Below are positions 62,585-64,000 of a stretch of DNA of 64,000 nucleotides, in pieces. Every line of letters begins with the position of its first letter. Position 1 is the stretch's first letter. The stretch lies in assembly GCA_006386115.1 (NCBI GenBank), contig VFIW01000103.1, positions 196,737 through 260,736 on the forward strand, written 5' to 3'. Under the pieces are notes generated by a model. The model was not told the origin of the DNA and did no database searches. It saw nothing but the letters and a program-made list of their open reading frames with translations. This stretch comes from Globisporangium splendens (lineage: Eukaryota > Oomycota > Peronosporomycetes > Pythiales > Pythiaceae). The position numbers and the translations under genes were made by a program.

Positions 62585-64000
62585 GTCGCCCGACGTAGAA
62601 CGTCGGGTGTAGACGCATGGTCGGAGGAAGCTCCAACTTGTATGCGTCCCCAATCCTTTCAAGTACCTTGAAAGGGCCAATGTATCTTGGCAGCAACTTG
62701 TTGCTGTCACTGCTCACCACTCTGTTAGGTAGGTTAGCAGCCGATAACAAAACCAATGAATTCTTTTTAAATTCATTCGTGTTTTTGCGGCCACTCTTGT
62801 CCGCTTGTTCTTTCTGGCTATCCACTGCGTCGGCGATTGAATCGCGGACGAAGCGGATGACAGCTTGCCGCTGCAACACTGTTGTAGCGATGTCTTTGTC
62901 GGCGATCGCCGCATGGGCAATTACCTGCTCATGTCGATGTGGGATCTCCGAATGTTCCGGAGCAACAGCTGCTGCTTCGCGGGCACTTCCCCCCACTCAA
63001 AGGAGATGTCACCGACGGAGGGGACATCCCACCGAGGATGGACGGAACACGTGGGTGCCTGAGGGCGTTCACGTAGAATGGCGTGTGCCCGGTTGAGACA
63101 TGCACAGAGTTGTTAATTGCAAACTCTGCGAGAGGGAGACATTCATTCCAGTGAGTGAATGAATGCGCATAGCTGCGCAGAATATCCTCGAGCGTGCGAT
63201 TCACACGCTCTGTCTGGCCATCTGTCTGCGGATGATCAGCTGTCGACATCTTGAGCTGAGTGCCCAAGGGTCGGAACAACTCTTGCCAGAAGGCAGCTGT
63301 GAATCGTGGATCTCGGTCCGACACGATTTCAGTGGGCATTCCGTGTAACCTAAACACAGAATCCAGGAATATCTGCGCCGTCTGCTTTGCGGTGACGCTA
63401 GCGGGGACAGCACTGAGATGGACCATCTTACTGAAGCGATCCACGATGACGAGGATGCCAGTCTTCTTGCTGGAGTCAGCAGGAAGACCGAAGATGAAGT
63501 CCATCGAGACTTACTTCCAACAGTCCGTCGGGACTGGCAGAGATCGCAGCGGTGCGTTGGTCACCGGTGCTGGCTTGACGCGCTGGCAAACCTCGCATGC
63601 GCGTATGTATTTGCGGACCCACTTGTATTGGTGTGACCAATAGAAGTCGTGGGAAAGCGCGAGATACGTTTTCTCGCGTCCTGGATGACCGCGGAAAGGC
63701 GCATCGTGGTACTCGAAGAGCACACGATTGCGAAGGTCACTATCGTTTGGAACGACAGCGCGTGGCTCGTCGCTGTCATCTATACGGTAGTAGAGAACAT
63801 CGCTGTGCATCTCGTAACGATGTAGACGAGCGCGTTGAGCCGGATCCAACGCCTTGAGCGACTTATCAGACGGGTCTGATAAGTGGACGACAAGTCGACT
63901 GATGTCGCTATCTGTCGCATACGCTCTTTTGATATCGTCGAGGAGCGACGATGTCGGCGTGCTTTCCCGTGTGATTGCCATCACACGGTCTTCCTTTGAG
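62109..64000 (-). pseudogene. pol: Pol 3' half of element 3: integrase and chromodomain
   Basis: It runs off the right edge of the window. The zinc finger (YHDAPFRGHPGREKT, CEVCQRVKPAPVTNAP) is followed by an in-frame TAA at 63511-63513 (DCWK, stop, then VSMDFIFGLP), a nonsense change. The integrase core has MPTEIVSDRDPRFTAAFWQE and MSTADHPQTDGQTERVNRTL. A frame change near 62.98 kb leads to the ADKSGRKN and RYIGPFKVLERIGD motifs, MRLHPTFYVGRLKAYHRHD, a Ser/Ala/Pro linker and a chromodomain (VEKIFAHRDRSSRGKKE, RVRWLGYPPDRDTWEP), ending at 62109. It is a separate family from elements 1 and 2. Confidence 0.85.

Overview
The window looks like a nuclear contig of an oomycete or close stramenopile relative. 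Genes carry short GT-AG introns of about 60-170 bp. Promoters contain matches to the oomycete initiator (TCATTYYNCA type). There are ciliary and meiotic genes, and Ty3/gypsy elements ending in a chromodomain. Genus assignment is not possible from sequence alone.

Positions 1-22 kb form a compact, intron-bearing housekeeping block. It holds a coiled-coil gene (-, 1891-3620) back to back with a TMEM216-type ciliary transition-zone gene (+, 3703-4403). Next is a giant purine-synthesis fusion (-, 4526-8056: degenerate IMP-cyclohydrolase-like N-terminus, then PurD, PurN, PurM), an unrecognised Ser-rich gene (+, 10618-12148), and a HEI10/CCNB1IP1-like meiotic RING gene (-, 12952-14991). The block ends with a coiled-coil gene (+, 15268-17253), a PITH-domain gene (-, 17343-18301), an RCC1 beta-propeller gene (+, 18402-19789) and a LEA-like gene with five Trp-Asn repeats and a possible CaaX tail (-, 20112-21455). 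Several pairs share short divergent promoters.

Positions 24-46 kb are a lineage-specific island. Nine intact copies, plus at least one relic, of an unrecognised small secreted protein lie there (signal peptide, hydrophobic helix, six-cysteine domain ending in Val-His-Cys). The island is dominated by a very large inverted repeat: two 5,028-bp arms (30786-35813 and 37297-42324), identical wherever compared, around a 1,483-bp spacer. Part of the spacer (an RNase H ORF) is copied again immediately outside the right arm. Dispersed repeats fill the intergenic DNA. Two further gene pairs are near-identical only from the transcription start onward, which points to gene conversion.

Positions 47.7-64 kb are nested Ty3/gypsy retrotransposons: a 5' LTR fragment (X), element 1 (+) inserted into it, a truncated element 2 (-) carrying a solo LTR with a 5-bp target duplication, and the 3' half of element 3 (-). 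Elements 1 and 2 both place the gag UAG codon inside a strong stem-loop, suggesting stop-codon readthrough. Elements 1 and 3 both carry a long antisense ORF that begins about 0.75-0.8 kb past the pol stop and runs back through the chromodomain coding region. These two conserved architectures and the secreted-protein palindrome are the most interesting content of the window.
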